Shown: positions 54,619-62,962 of the stretch, one piece after another
Layout of the letters: each line of letters starts with the position of its first letter
How positions within the stretch are numbered: position 1 is the stretch's first letter
From: Candidatus Fraserbacteria bacterium
Lineage (GTDB): Bacteria; Bipolaricaulota; Bipolaricaulia; RBG-16-55-9; JAJCYT01
Assembly (NCBI GenBank): GCA_029262795.1
Contig: JAJCYT010000030.1
Span: 124,001-188,000, forward strand
Direction of reading: 5' to 3'
DNA: 64,000 bases
Made by a program: the position numbers and the translations under genes
Notes under the pieces: generated by a model
Told to the model about the DNA's origin: nothing
The model's database searches: none
Seen by the model: the letters and a program-made list of their open reading frames with translations, nothing else

Positions 54619-54647
54619 TTCATCATGGGCAATGCTTGGCGTATAAT
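54619..54647 (+). promoter_or_regulatory. Promoter of the BTAD regulator
   Basis: TTCATC (54619-54624, weak), 17-base spacer, perfect TATAAT (54642-54647), 31 bases before ATG 54679. Confidence 0.5.
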
Positions 54648-54678
54648 GAAATGGATTTCGCTAAAGGGATGAGGCCCA

Positions 54679-57600
54679 ATGAGTTCGTCAAAGCAACAAC
54701 CCCTGCGTGTGTTGATGTTCGGTTCGTTTGAGGTGTTTCATGGCGAGGATCCTGTACCAGACAAAGCGTGGGGCCGAAAAAAAACCAAAGATCTGCTAAA
54801 AATTTTGTTGTCCAACCGAGGGCAGACGTTCACCCAGGATCAACTGATCGATTTGCTTTACCCAGACGCTGATCCCGACAAAGTGATTAAAAATCTGCGC
54901 GGGCGTGTCAGTGAGCTTCGCAAAGCGTTGGAACCCGACCTGAAGAAGGGGCCAGACTCACAATTTATCCTCAACATCGGCCAAGGCTATGTTTTCAATG
55001 GTGACGCGGATTGCTGGGTGGACGTTGAAAAGTTTGAACAGCATTTACAAACAGCACAGCAATTGGTCAGCACCCAGCGTTGGGCCGAAGCATTGGATGA
55101 GTACAATCAAGCTTTTCAGCATGATCGTGGATTGTTTTTGGCCGATGAACCTTATGAGGACTGGGCCATTGAACGACGTCGGCGCTTTGAAACCAATTAT
55201 GTTGCGGCATTGGAACAACGGGCGCGTTGTCACAGCCAACTTGGCCAACCTCAGCTTGCGCTTGGGGTGTGCGAGCAGTTGCTGGAAAAAGACCCTCACC
55301 TGGAAACGGCCTATCAGCTCAAAATGCGCACACTCTATGAGTTAGGCGAACGGCAAAAAGCATTGGACACTTATGAAAATTGTGTGCAGCAACTTGACGA
55401 ACACATGGATGTGGAACCGTCTGAAGACACCAAGAAACTCTATTTGCAAATCAGCAAAGGTCAATTGCAAATAAAACAATCTGCCTTGCCGCCCAATAAT
55501 TTGCCTGTGCCGTTTAGCCCATTTGTGGGGCGAAGCCGCGAACTCGAGGCGTTGTCTGATCAATTACAAGACCCTGGTTGTCGCATACTCACTTTGATGG
55601 GGCCAGGTGGAATCGGTAAATCCAGGCTCAGCGTGCAACTGGCAACGAATGAGCTAAAAAACTTTCCAGATGGTGCGTTTTGGGTGCCGTTGGCAGGGGT
55701 GCAGACCAGTGATTTTGTTCCTGCTGCTATTGCTCAGGCGTTGAGTTTTAACTTTTACGGTAGCCAGCCACCACACTTGCAGCTTGCCAACTTTCTTAAA
55801 GACAAACGCATGCTGCTGGTGCTGGACAATTTTGAACATCTGGCCGATGGTGCGACCCTGCTGGGCGATATGTTGCAGCAAGCGCCGCAGGTGGTGGGAT
55901 TGGTAACCTCTCGTGTTAATCTCAACATTGAAGGCGAGTGGGTGTTTGCATTGGAAGGGCTGGCTGTGCCACCTGGGATTGAAGATGAGGATTGGCAAAA
56001 ACATGAAGCGGTGGAGTTGTTCTTAAACACAGCACGTAAGCTTAACGTCAACTTGTCACTGGCCAGGCAAAAGTCAGACATGATCGAAATCTGTCAGTTG
56101 GTCAAAGGCAGTCCCCTGGGCATTGAGTTGGCGGCGTCCTGGATAGAGTTGTTGTCCTGCGCTGAAATTTTGAAGGAAATTAAATCCAGTATGGATTTCC
56201 TGGCCAGCGAACTCAAAGATCTGCCGGAACGTCAACGCAGCGTGCGGGCCACATTTGAATATTCCTGGAAGCTGCTGTCTCAACAAGAACAGGAAGCGGT
56301 GGGAAAATTGTCGCTGTTTCGTGGTGGATTCAATCGATCCGCAATGGCGCAGGTGGCAGACCTGGCCTTGACCACGTTGTCCAATCTGTTCAGCAAATCG
56401 TTTGTCAGGCGTTTAGGCGAAGATCGCTATGAAATGCACGAATTGTTGAGAGAATTTGCTGAAGAAAAACTTCATCAGATGGACGAATTGTGGTCGCAGA
56501 CCCGTACGAATCACGGTCAATGTTACATGACACTGCTGGAAAGGCGACACGCAGATCTGTTGGGTAAACAGCAGGTCGAAGCGCTTGCAGAGATCGAAAC
56601 TGAAATCAACAACATTCGTGCTGCCTGGGCCTGGGCGAGTGAAGCCGAGCCAGCTTTGTTGTACAACAGCATGAACGGGCTGTTTTTCTTCTATGACATC
56701 AAAAGCTGGTTGCAGGAAGGACAGGCCGTTTTTACGGCGCTCAAAGATCGGTTTAGTCAAAGCGAGCCGAAGTTGCTCACCAAATCGCTTGGGCGCTTGG
56801 GCTGGTTTGTTTTTCGTCTGGGTGAGATGGATCAAGCCAAGGCGCTTTACGAACAAGGTATGGCGCTTGCCGAAGAACATGGCATCAATGCAGAAATTGC
56901 ATTTATTTCAAATTATTGGGGAATTCTGACCCGAATTCTGGGTGAGAAAGAACTGTCGAAACAATTGCACGAAAAAGACTTGGCACTTTCGAAAAAATCC
57001 AAAGATGTCTATGGTCAGGCGCGGGCGATGTTGAATCTGGGCAACATCGTTCAGGAAATGGGCGACTACGAAGTTGCAAAAACCTTGTTTTATCAAAGCC
57101 TGGAAAAATTTCAACAGATCGAAAACAATCTAGGGGCTGGAAAAGCGTTGGGCAATCTGGGACGCATTGCTCGCCTGACTGGAGATCTAGAAGAAGCCAA
57201 AGACAAAAATGCTCAAGCCTTGGCGATTGATCGTGAATTGGGTGACGAACTTGGCGTGACCATGATGTGCGGCAACCTGGGCAATGTTTTTAAAGAATTG
57301 GGCGACATCGAATCCGCTAAACCTTTGTATCAGGAAGCTTTGGAAATTTCGGAAAAAATGGGCGAAACGTATTTAAGCGCGATCAACCATCATAATTTGG
57401 GTATAGCCTTATTTCTGCTTGATGATGAGCCATCTGCATTGCCTCACTTAAAACAATGCTTGCTTTTGGCCAAGGAAATTCAGGTTCAGCCTTTATTTTC
57501 CGCATTCATTTTGGGCATCACGCCGCTGATGTTGAAACACCGTGACAAGGATGATGTGATTGAATTGATCCAGCAATTGCTACACCACCCGATCACCGCC

Positions 57601-57735
57601 CAGGAAAACAAAGATGAAGCTAAAAGGCTTTTAAAATCTTGGGAGGTGGCTCCTGATGAATCTTTTACTGAACAAGCAAAGGACATCATTTTAGAAGACA
57701 TCGTCGATGATTTGTTGGAAACTCTTTTAAGATAA
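54679..57735 (+). CDS. BTAD/NB-ARC/TPR regulator (AfsR-SARP-like)
   Basis: 1018 residues. N-terminal OmpR-like winged helix (about 8-105; GRKKTKDLLKILLSNRGQTFTQDQLIDLLYPD), BTAD helical domain (about 115-260), STAND/NB-ARC ATPase with Walker A GPGGIGKS (about 308) and Walker B MLLVLDNFEHL, then a C-terminal array of about seven TPRs (DYEVAKTLFYQSLEKFQQIENNLGAGKALGNLGRIA). Such proteins switch on ATP binding and often control secondary metabolism or stress. No target is visible. It ends against the DMT gene's stop. Confidence 0.93.
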   Translation: MSSSKQQPLRVLMFGSFEVFHGEDPVPDKAWGRKKTKDLLKILLSNRGQTFTQDQLIDLLYPDADPDKVIKNLRGRVSELRKALEPDLKKGPDSQFILNIGQGYVFNGDADCWVDVEKFEQHLQTAQQLVSTQRWAEALDEYNQAFQHDRGLFLADEPYEDWAIERRRRFETNYVAALEQRARCHSQLGQPQLALGVCEQLLEKDPHLETAYQLKMRTLYELGERQKALDTYENCVQQLDEHMDVEPSEDTKKLYLQISKGQLQIKQSALPPNNLPVPFSPFVGRSRELEALSDQLQDPGCRILTLMGPGGIGKSRLSVQLATNELKNFPDGAFWVPLAGVQTSDFVPAAIAQALSFNFYGSQPPHLQLANFLKDKRMLLVLDNFEHLADGATLLGDMLQQAPQVVGLVTSRVNLNIEGEWVFALEGLAVPPGIEDEDWQKHEAVELFLNTARKLNVNLSLARQKSDMIEICQLVKGSPLGIELAASWIELLSCAEILKEIKSSMDFLASELKDLPERQRSVRATFEYSWKLLSQQEQEAVGKLSLFRGGFNRSAMAQVADLALTTLSNLFSKSFVRRLGEDRYEMHELLREFAEEKLHQMDELWSQTRTNHGQCYMTLLERRHADLLGKQQVEALAEIETEINNIRAAWAWASEAEPALLYNSMNGLFFFYDIKSWLQEGQAVFTALKDRFSQSEPKLLTKSLGRLGWFVFRLGEMDQAKALYEQGMALAEEHGINAEIAFISNYWGILTRILGEKELSKQLHEKDLALSKKSKDVYGQARAMLNLGNIVQEMGDYEVAKTLFYQSLEKFQQIENNLGAGKALGNLGRIARLTGDLEEAKDKNAQALAIDRELGDELGVTMMCGNLGNVFKELGDIESAKPLYQEALEISEKMGETYLSAINHHNLGIALFLLDDEPSALPHLKQCLLLAKEIQVQPLFSAFILGITPLMLKHRDKDDVIELIQQLLHHPITAQENKDEAKRLLKSWEVAPDESFTEQAKDIILEDIVDDLLETLLR

Positions 57736-58176
57736 TCAACCTTCGCGTAACACCAGCCAGGCACCCATAAACAAAAAGGCCACGCCTGCAACTTTCATCA
57801 GTGTGATAGGGCGGACTGACATTCCCATCCAGCCGAAGTGGTCAATCAACAGTGTGACCACCAATTGTGAGGCGATGATGAGTGAAATACCTGCCGTCAC
57901 GCCAGAGTTGGAAACCGTATAGGCCACCGTGTAAATGATGATTACCCCAAACACGCCGCCCAGATACACATACCAAGGGGCCTGATTCCAAGCCGACCAA
58001 TTGGCCTCATGCCTGAACAAAAATAGTGGAATGAATGAAGCAACCACGCCGACAATATGCACAATAAATGTGGTTTGCCACAAGCCAATAAACGTTGACA
58101 ATTTGGCACTGACTGTGGATTGCAGCACAATGGTGGTCCCTGCAATAACACCAACAATAATAGCGACCCAATTCAT
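57736..58176 (-). CDS. Small DMT-superfamily transporter (YdcZ/DUF606)
   Basis: 146 residues with about five TM helices (VAIIVGVIAGTTIVLQSTVSAKLS near the start), the size of YdcZ-type proteins that probably work as dimers. The GSRVG-like family segments are diffuse; the best clue is the overall helix pattern. Substrate unknown. GAGGGGG precedes ATG 58176. It is adjacent to and convergent with the BTAD regulator, sharing no intergenic space. Confidence 0.85.
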   Translation of the reverse strand: MNWVAIIVGVIAGTTIVLQSTVSAKLSTFIGLWQTTFIVHIVGVVASFIPLFLFRHEANWSAWNQAPWYVYLGGVFGVIIIYTVAYTVSNSGVTAGISLIIASQLVVTLLIDHFGWMGMSVRPITLMKVAGVAFLFMGAWLVLREG

Positions 58177-58242
58177 GAAATGTCCCCCTCGATGACGTAT
58201 TCATGTCATCTTAGCTGCGAGGTCGCCGAAAAGCACAAAGGT

Positions 58243-58560
58243 TTAATTGAGTGTTTCAATACGAACGATTCTTACAGGAATCCCCCACTGTTGTATGGTG
58301 GTGGTGTCTTTGGCAACATGAAGTTCAAACGACACACGCAGGCCATCATTTTGAAATTCGGCTGGCAGGTTGAGGGGCAGATACTTACTGTCATCATCGG
58401 CCACGATACCGTAAAAGCCGCCTTCCAAATTTACAAACTCAATGCTGCCTGTGCCCAAAATGACAACAGGTCTATCGTGATCGCCCAAACCGAGTTCATG
58501 GAAACAGCCGGTCAACAAGCTCACTGAAATTAAGCCAATCAATATTAAAACTTTTTGCAT
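58243..58560 (-). CDS. Small lipoprotein of unknown function
   Basis: 105 residues. Canonical lipobox LLTGC at residues 15-19. The mature part is beta-rich (VVILGTGSIEFVNLEGGFYGIVADDDSKYLP), resembling small envelope barrels such as DUF-type SH3/OB folds; I do not recognise a family. GGGAG precedes ATG 58560. It starts 105 bases from the divergent CBS/CysK gene. Confidence 0.8.
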   Translation of the reverse strand: MQKVLILIGLISVSLLTGCFHELGLGDHDRPVVILGTGSIEFVNLEGGFYGIVADDDSKYLPLNLPAEFQNDGLRVSFELHVAKDTTTIQQWGIPVRIVRIETLN

Positions 58561-58665
58561 GATGTCTCCCGATTAAAAAGTTGTGTTGCTGGTATTGTAC
58601 GCCTCTTGAAACAAAAGTTTCCAGCGCTTAGAGTGGGCATGATCTTCCGTGGAAGGAAAAAATTC

Positions 58666-59628
58666 ATGCGCATTGGCAAAACTTTAATTGACCTGATCGG
58701 CCATACCCCAATGGTTGAATTGAACGATATCAATGAAACAGATGTTCGTATTTTAGTGAAATTGGAATATTTGAACCCCGTCGGCTCCGTCAAGGATCGT
58801 GTTGGCCTGAACCTGATTGAGGATGCTGAAGAAAAGGGATTGCTCAAACCAGGCATGACCATTGTTGAACCCACTTCCGGCAACACTGGAATGAGTCTGG
58901 CCCTGGTTTCATTGCTCAAGGGGTATAAATTGGTTTGCACCATGCCCGATAAAGTGAGTCCAGATAAAATTTTGCTGCTGGAATCTCATGGTGCCGAAGT
59001 GGTGGTTTGCCCGACGGCTGTTGAGCCAGAAGACCCGCGCAGCTATTATTCCACCGCGCGCCGCATTGCCGAAGAACGCAATGGCTATATGCCGAATCAA
59101 TATGAAAACCAGGCCAACCCCGAAACGCATTACAAATCCACCGGCCCAGAGATCTGGGAGCAGATGGAAGGCAAGTTGGATGCTTTTGTTTGCGGAGTAG
59201 GTACAGGGGGCACAATCAGTGGCATTGGTCGCTATCTCAAGGAACAGGACCCCAACGTCAAAATTGTGGGTGTTGATCCCGAAGGTTCAATGATTTATAG
59301 CGAATTTTATAACGAACCTCACGATGTTCACACCTATGTGCTTGAAGGCATTGGCGAGGATCTGATTCCTGGCAGTTTGAACCTCAATATCATGGATGCG
59401 GTAATGCGTGTTGCTGATAAAGAGACACATTTGTTCTGTCGTGAGCTACTTAAAAAAGATGGTATTTTCTTAGGTTCTTCCGGAGGGGCTGCCATCTTAG
59501 GCGCACTCCGTTATGCAGAACAGATGAAACAAGGCACGATGGTGGTGCTGATTCCTGACTCTGGACGCAACTACCTCAATCGTGTTTTCAACGATGATTG
59601 GATGAGGGAAAAGGGCTTTATAGGATAA
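58666..59628 (+). CDS. PLP-dependent cysteine synthase / cystathionine beta-synthase (catalytic domain only)
   Basis: 320 residues from ATG 58666 (GGAAGG upstream); the longer frame from 58555 has no ribosome site. PLP Lys in NPVGSVKDRVG, substrate loop PTSGNTGM, phosphate loop GVGTGGTISG, and Ser in LGSSGGAA. Segments EDPRSYYSTARRI and PNQYENQANPETHY are closer to cystathionine beta-synthase than to O-acetylserine sulfhydrylase, but no CBS regulatory pair is attached. Confidence 0.9.
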   Translation: MRIGKTLIDLIGHTPMVELNDINETDVRILVKLEYLNPVGSVKDRVGLNLIEDAEEKGLLKPGMTIVEPTSGNTGMSLALVSLLKGYKLVCTMPDKVSPDKILLLESHGAEVVVCPTAVEPEDPRSYYSTARRIAEERNGYMPNQYENQANPETHYKSTGPEIWEQMEGKLDAFVCGVGTGGTISGIGRYLKEQDPNVKIVGVDPEGSMIYSEFYNEPHDVHTYVLEGIGEDLIPGSLNLNIMDAVMRVADKETHLFCRELLKKDGIFLGSSGGAAILGALRYAEQMKQGTMVVLIPDSGRNYLNRVFNDDWMREKGFIG

Positions 59629-59639
59629 AGATAAAATTA

Positions 59640-59686
59640 AAAAGTTTAAAACCTTTAGCCCCCTTCACCTGAAGGGGGCTAAGATA
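59640..59686 (+). repeat. GC-rich palindromic repeat, copy 5
   Basis: AGCCCCCTTCA / TGAAGGGGGCT hairpin with a 2-base centre. A shorter subtype that lacks the CCCCCAA block. It pairs in inverse orientation with copy 6, bracketing the TPM gene. Confidence 0.8.
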
Positions 59687-59732
59687 AATTGACGAGTGTT
59701 TATTCTAAATATCGATTTGTTATGCTTGCTGG

Positions 59733-60320
59733 TTAGGCGAGGAACAAGAAATAGAAAACCAGAGAAAGTGCCAGTGCGCCGCCTAAAATAACCAGGCGAA
59801 ACGGACCGTCGAACAAGTTTGGTCCGTTGTCTGAGGGGCGACTTGGCAAACCTGATCCTGATTCAGCAGGCAAGCCAATCAATCGGCCGACCCCTTGTCG
59901 TATTGCACCGTCGAACGTACTGGTAGACAGTGCGGTAATCATGTCATTTAAAGCAGCTTCCAGCAATTCGTCGGGGAATTGTTCTTCCAGACCATCTCCC
60001 TTGGAAATGTGAATCACAGATTCGTCCAGCGAAATCAGCAGCAAGATATGGTTTTCATCCAACGCCCAAGCTTCAGTGATGGCAGCGTCATAGCCTTCTA
60101 CTTCCATCCCTTCCATGTTTTGCACCAGAAGGATGTTGACATCGATGCCTGTATTGGTTTCGTACTCATCTAAAAAATCTTCCATTTGTGCAATGAGATT
60201 AACGGTAAGCTTGGCCCCATAATCATTCACATGCCCCGAACGAACGGGTATCGCATGCGCCGCAACAGACATTATCAACAGCAATACAACCACCATGACC
60301 AACGATCGCAATTTCATCAC
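59733..60320 (-). CDS. TPM-domain protein, membrane-anchored (YgcG-like)
   Basis: 195 residues. Signal sequence 4-23, TPM domain about 27-150 (VNDYGAKLTVNLIAQMEDFLDEYETNTGIDVNILLVQ), Ser-Pro linker and a C-terminal TM helix (LVILGGALALSLVFYFLFL). The family is linked to envelope or photosystem repair, with weak acid-phosphatase reports. Start GTG 60320 or ATG 60317, with GGAGG upstream of both. Flanked by inverted palindromic repeats. Confidence 0.85.
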   Translation of the reverse strand: MMKLRSLVMVVVLLLIMSVAAHAIPVRSGHVNDYGAKLTVNLIAQMEDFLDEYETNTGIDVNILLVQNMEGMEVEGYDAAITEAWALDENHILLLISLDESVIHISKGDGLEEQFPDELLEAALNDMITALSTSTFDGAIRQGVGRLIGLPAESGSGLPSRPSDNGPNLFDGPFRLVILGGALALSLVFYFLFLA

Positions 60321-60478
60321 AACAACGAGCCTCCTGGCTGAATGAGTTTCAAAATCATTTCCCTTCTATTTTTATCAAAAATTCCTAACAAATTAAAGGC
60401 CTTTTAATTTATTCCTAGGAGGTTTTTCTTTAGCAAAGAACCAAGTATCGAAATTCAGAGCAAATTTCACATTGTCAT

Positions 60479-60526
60479 CTTAGCCCCTTTAGACAAAGGG
60501 GGGTGGAGGCCTGAGGCTTTTAGTAA
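60479..60526 (-). repeat. GC-rich palindromic repeat, copy 6
   Basis: Divergent member. On its reverse strand it reads AAAAGCCTCAGGCC then a C-run and AAAGGGGCTAAGAT, parallel to copy 1. Inverted relative to copy 5. Confidence 0.7.
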
Positions 60527-60545
60527 TTTATAGTTTTTCCATCTT

Positions 60546-61784
60546 TTATATCGTTGTTTCAAAATACTTGGCCTTTGTCGGAATACTTCCATGTGCAATG
60601 GCACCTGGGCCAACAAGCGCATGTGAACCAATCAACACACCTGGCATCAGCATCGTGTTGATGCCCAGATGCGTGTGCGCGCCGATGATGCCGCCAAGAG
60701 AAGTAAGACCTGTGGGGGTGCGTTTGTTTTTGACCTGGGCGTAAATTTGTTTGCGATCCACACGCACATTAGCGGTGATGGTGCCTGCACCTGCCTTGGC
60801 TTCTTCACAGAAAATTGAGTCCCCGAAAAAGCCGGAGTGAGTGGTTGACCTTGGCCCAAACACGCTGCGAGTGACTTCGGCATGGGCGCCGATCAGCACT
60901 TTTTCTTCCAGAATTGTTGATTCACGTACCAGTGAACCTGTGCCGATGATACAACCTTCACCCAGATACGAGTGCTTAACCACTGCGTGTTCAAAAATTC
61001 GTACATCTGGACCAATGTAAACAGGGCCTTTGACCACTGCCGTATCATCAATTTGAGCAGATGGATGAATGAACGTGTCGGTTACCTCTCGCTTGATCAA
61101 TGCTTCGGCAATATTGAGCACATCCCAGGGATGTTTTAATGGTGTGATGGATTGATTATAATGCACCACACGCACATCGTCTCGCTGGATGCAGAGATCC
61201 AAAGCATCTTCAAACGCATACTCGGCTTCAGGCACGCTACGATAATCGTCCAAAAGGGTTTTTGGCAGATAGTAAATGCCGGTCACCCGCAAATTGCTGG
61301 GTTCTTCACCCTGTGCTGGTTTTTCAATCAAATTTGTGGCTCGATCACCATTTACAGAAAGTATACCGTAGTTCCATGGTTGGTCTGTTTCCTGAACGCT
61401 TAACACGGCGGCGGCTTGTGTGGAAGTCGCTTTTTCAATGACTGGTTGAATCAAATCATCCGCATCAAAGCGATAAGGATGCAGCAGGAGGAAATGATCT
61501 TGCAATAAGGATTCGGTTTGCAGCAAAGCATCGCCCATGCCTTTTGGGTCGAGTTGTTCTACGTAACGCACGGTGACATCCAATTTGGCCTGGGCCAGAG
61601 CTGTTTCAACTTTTTTATCAGTCCCCTGTACAACAATCACTTCTGTAACCCCGACACGTTGGAGGCTTTCAATCGTCCACTGGATCAGCGGCTTGCCCAT
61701 CAGCACGATCAGGCTTTTATGACAATCTTCAACCACGGGCCACATGCGTGAAGACGCACCGGCAGCGAGTAATACAGCTTGCAT
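60546..61784 (-). CDS. GlmU-like sugar-1-phosphate nucleotidyltransferase/acyltransferase
   Basis: 412 residues from ATG 61784. N-terminal NTP-transferase (MQAVLLAAGASSRMWP, GKPLIQWTIESL), with Asp for metal in HPYRFDADD, and a C-terminal left-handed beta-helix (from about 240; hexapeptides IHPSAQIDD, VYIGPDVRI, IIGAHTHLGIN). This layout fits archaeal-type bifunctional UDP-GlcNAc pyrophosphorylase / amino-sugar acetyltransferases rather than E. coli GlmU. No Shine-Dalgarno; the -10 ends six bases before the ATG. Confidence 0.9.
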   Translation of the reverse strand: MQAVLLAAGASSRMWPVVEDCHKSLIVLMGKPLIQWTIESLQRVGVTEVIVVQGTDKKVETALAQAKLDVTVRYVEQLDPKGMGDALLQTESLLQDHFLLLHPYRFDADDLIQPVIEKATSTQAAAVLSVQETDQPWNYGILSVNGDRATNLIEKPAQGEEPSNLRVTGIYYLPKTLLDDYRSVPEAEYAFEDALDLCIQRDDVRVVHYNQSITPLKHPWDVLNIAEALIKREVTDTFIHPSAQIDDTAVVKGPVYIGPDVRIFEHAVVKHSYLGEGCIIGTGSLVRESTILEEKVLIGAHAEVTRSVFGPRSTTHSGFFGDSIFCEEAKAGAGTITANVRVDRKQIYAQVKNKRTPTGLTSLGGIIGAHTHLGINTMLMPGVLIGSHALVGPGAIAHGSIPTKAKYFETTI

Positions 61785-61790
61785 GGGCAC

Positions 61791-61819
61791 AGTATAGAGG
61801 GTGTGGGAGTTGCATCCAA
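61791..61819 (-). promoter_or_regulatory. Promoter of the GlmU-like gene (leaderless type)
   Basis: Minus strand: TTGGAT (61814-61819), 17-base spacer, TATACT (61791-61796), then GTGCCC and ATG 61784. Transcription should start at or next to the ATG. Confidence 0.75.
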
Positions 61820-61859
61820 CATGACAATCCATTCACTATAACAATGGTTTAGGAGGCTT

Positions 61860-62924
61860 ATGGAAAACACAATGAAAGCTGTGGTGGTACGCGAACATGG
61901 TGGATTGGAACAATTGCGCTATGAGGACGTGCCGATACCCAAAGTGGGTGGGGGAGAGGTGTTGCTTCGCGTCAAAGCGGTGGCGCTGAATCATATGGAT
62001 TTGTGGCTGCGACGTGGTTTGCCAGAAGGGCCAGGGATTCGACCCGTGCATCTACCGCATGTGTCTGGCGGAGATATTGCGGGTGTGGTTGCTGAGGTTG
62101 GCTCAGGGGTAAATCATCTTGAGATTGATCAACCAGTGGTGGTTTATCCAGGATTGTATTGTGGGAGTTGTCTTTACTGTCACCGTGGCGAACATTCGAT
62201 GTGCCATGAGTATGAAGTGGTCGGAGAAAAAATTTGGGGTGGTTTGGCAGAATACACGTTGTTGCCTGCAAAGAATCTGGAACCGATGCCATCGGGGATG
62301 AGTTTTGAGCAGGCTGCTGCGTTGCCAGTGGCGATGACAACTGCCTGGCGCATGTTGAAAACCGCTGCACAACTTCAACCTGGAGAAGATGTGCTGATTC
62401 TGGGCATCGGCGGTGGCGTCAGCACGGCGGCTTTACAGATTGCCCAACTAATTGGTGCGCGTATTTTTGTGGCCTCAGGTCATGATTGGAAAATTGAACA
62501 GGCCAAAACATTGGGAGCTTCGGCGGGTTTCAACTACCATCGGGGTTCGTTTGAAGCATGGATTCAAGAAGCCACAGGTGGAAAAGGGGTTGAGGTGGTT
62601 GTGGATGCCCTGGGGGCAGACACCTGGCCAATGAGCATTCGCAGCCTTTCCGAAGGCGGTCGATTGGTGGTGTGTGGGGCAACCACCGGGGATCGGCCTG
62701 ACATCAGCATTCGTGAACTGTATCAACATCACCGTCGAATTTTGGGCGCGCCTTTGGGCAATCAGGAAGAATTTCGCATCACGCTTCAATTGGCAGGGCA
62801 GGGAAAGCTTGAGCCGGTGGTGCATCAGGTGTTTCCACTTTCAGATATTCAAGCGGCACATCAGTTGTTGGAGGCGGGTGAGCAGTTTGGAAAAGTTGTT
62901 TTAAAGATCAATGAACATTCTTGA
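61860..62924 (+). CDS. Zinc-containing alcohol dehydrogenase (MDR)
   Basis: 354 residues. GroES-like domain with catalytic-zinc region (LNHMDLWLRRG, HVSGGDIAGVV) and structural-zinc cysteines CGSCLYCHRGEHSMC. Rossmann half with LGIGGGVSTAALQIAQ. The structural Cys cluster separates it from the quinone reductase at 23632. Substrate unknown. GGAGG lies four bases before ATG 61860; ATG 61872 is in frame but lacks spacing. Confidence 0.93.
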   Translation: MENTMKAVVVREHGGLEQLRYEDVPIPKVGGGEVLLRVKAVALNHMDLWLRRGLPEGPGIRPVHLPHVSGGDIAGVVAEVGSGVNHLEIDQPVVVYPGLYCGSCLYCHRGEHSMCHEYEVVGEKIWGGLAEYTLLPAKNLEPMPSGMSFEQAAALPVAMTTAWRMLKTAAQLQPGEDVLILGIGGGVSTAALQIAQLIGARIFVASGHDWKIEQAKTLGASAGFNYHRGSFEAWIQEATGGKGVEVVVDALGADTWPMSIRSLSEGGRLVVCGATTGDRPDISIRELYQHHRRILGAPLGNQEEFRITLQLAGQGKLEPVVHQVFPLSDIQAAHQLLEAGEQFGKVVLKINEHS

Positions 62925-62947
62925 TATTCGAAATGCACCCCTTGGCT

Positions 62948-62956
62948 TGCTAAGAT
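62948..62956 (+). promoter_or_regulatory. Extended -10 of aroC (leaderless type)
   Basis: TGC-TAAGAT (62948-62956), then six bases and ATG 62963. No -35 or ribosome site. Confidence 0.5.
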
Positions 62957-62962
62957 ACGCAA

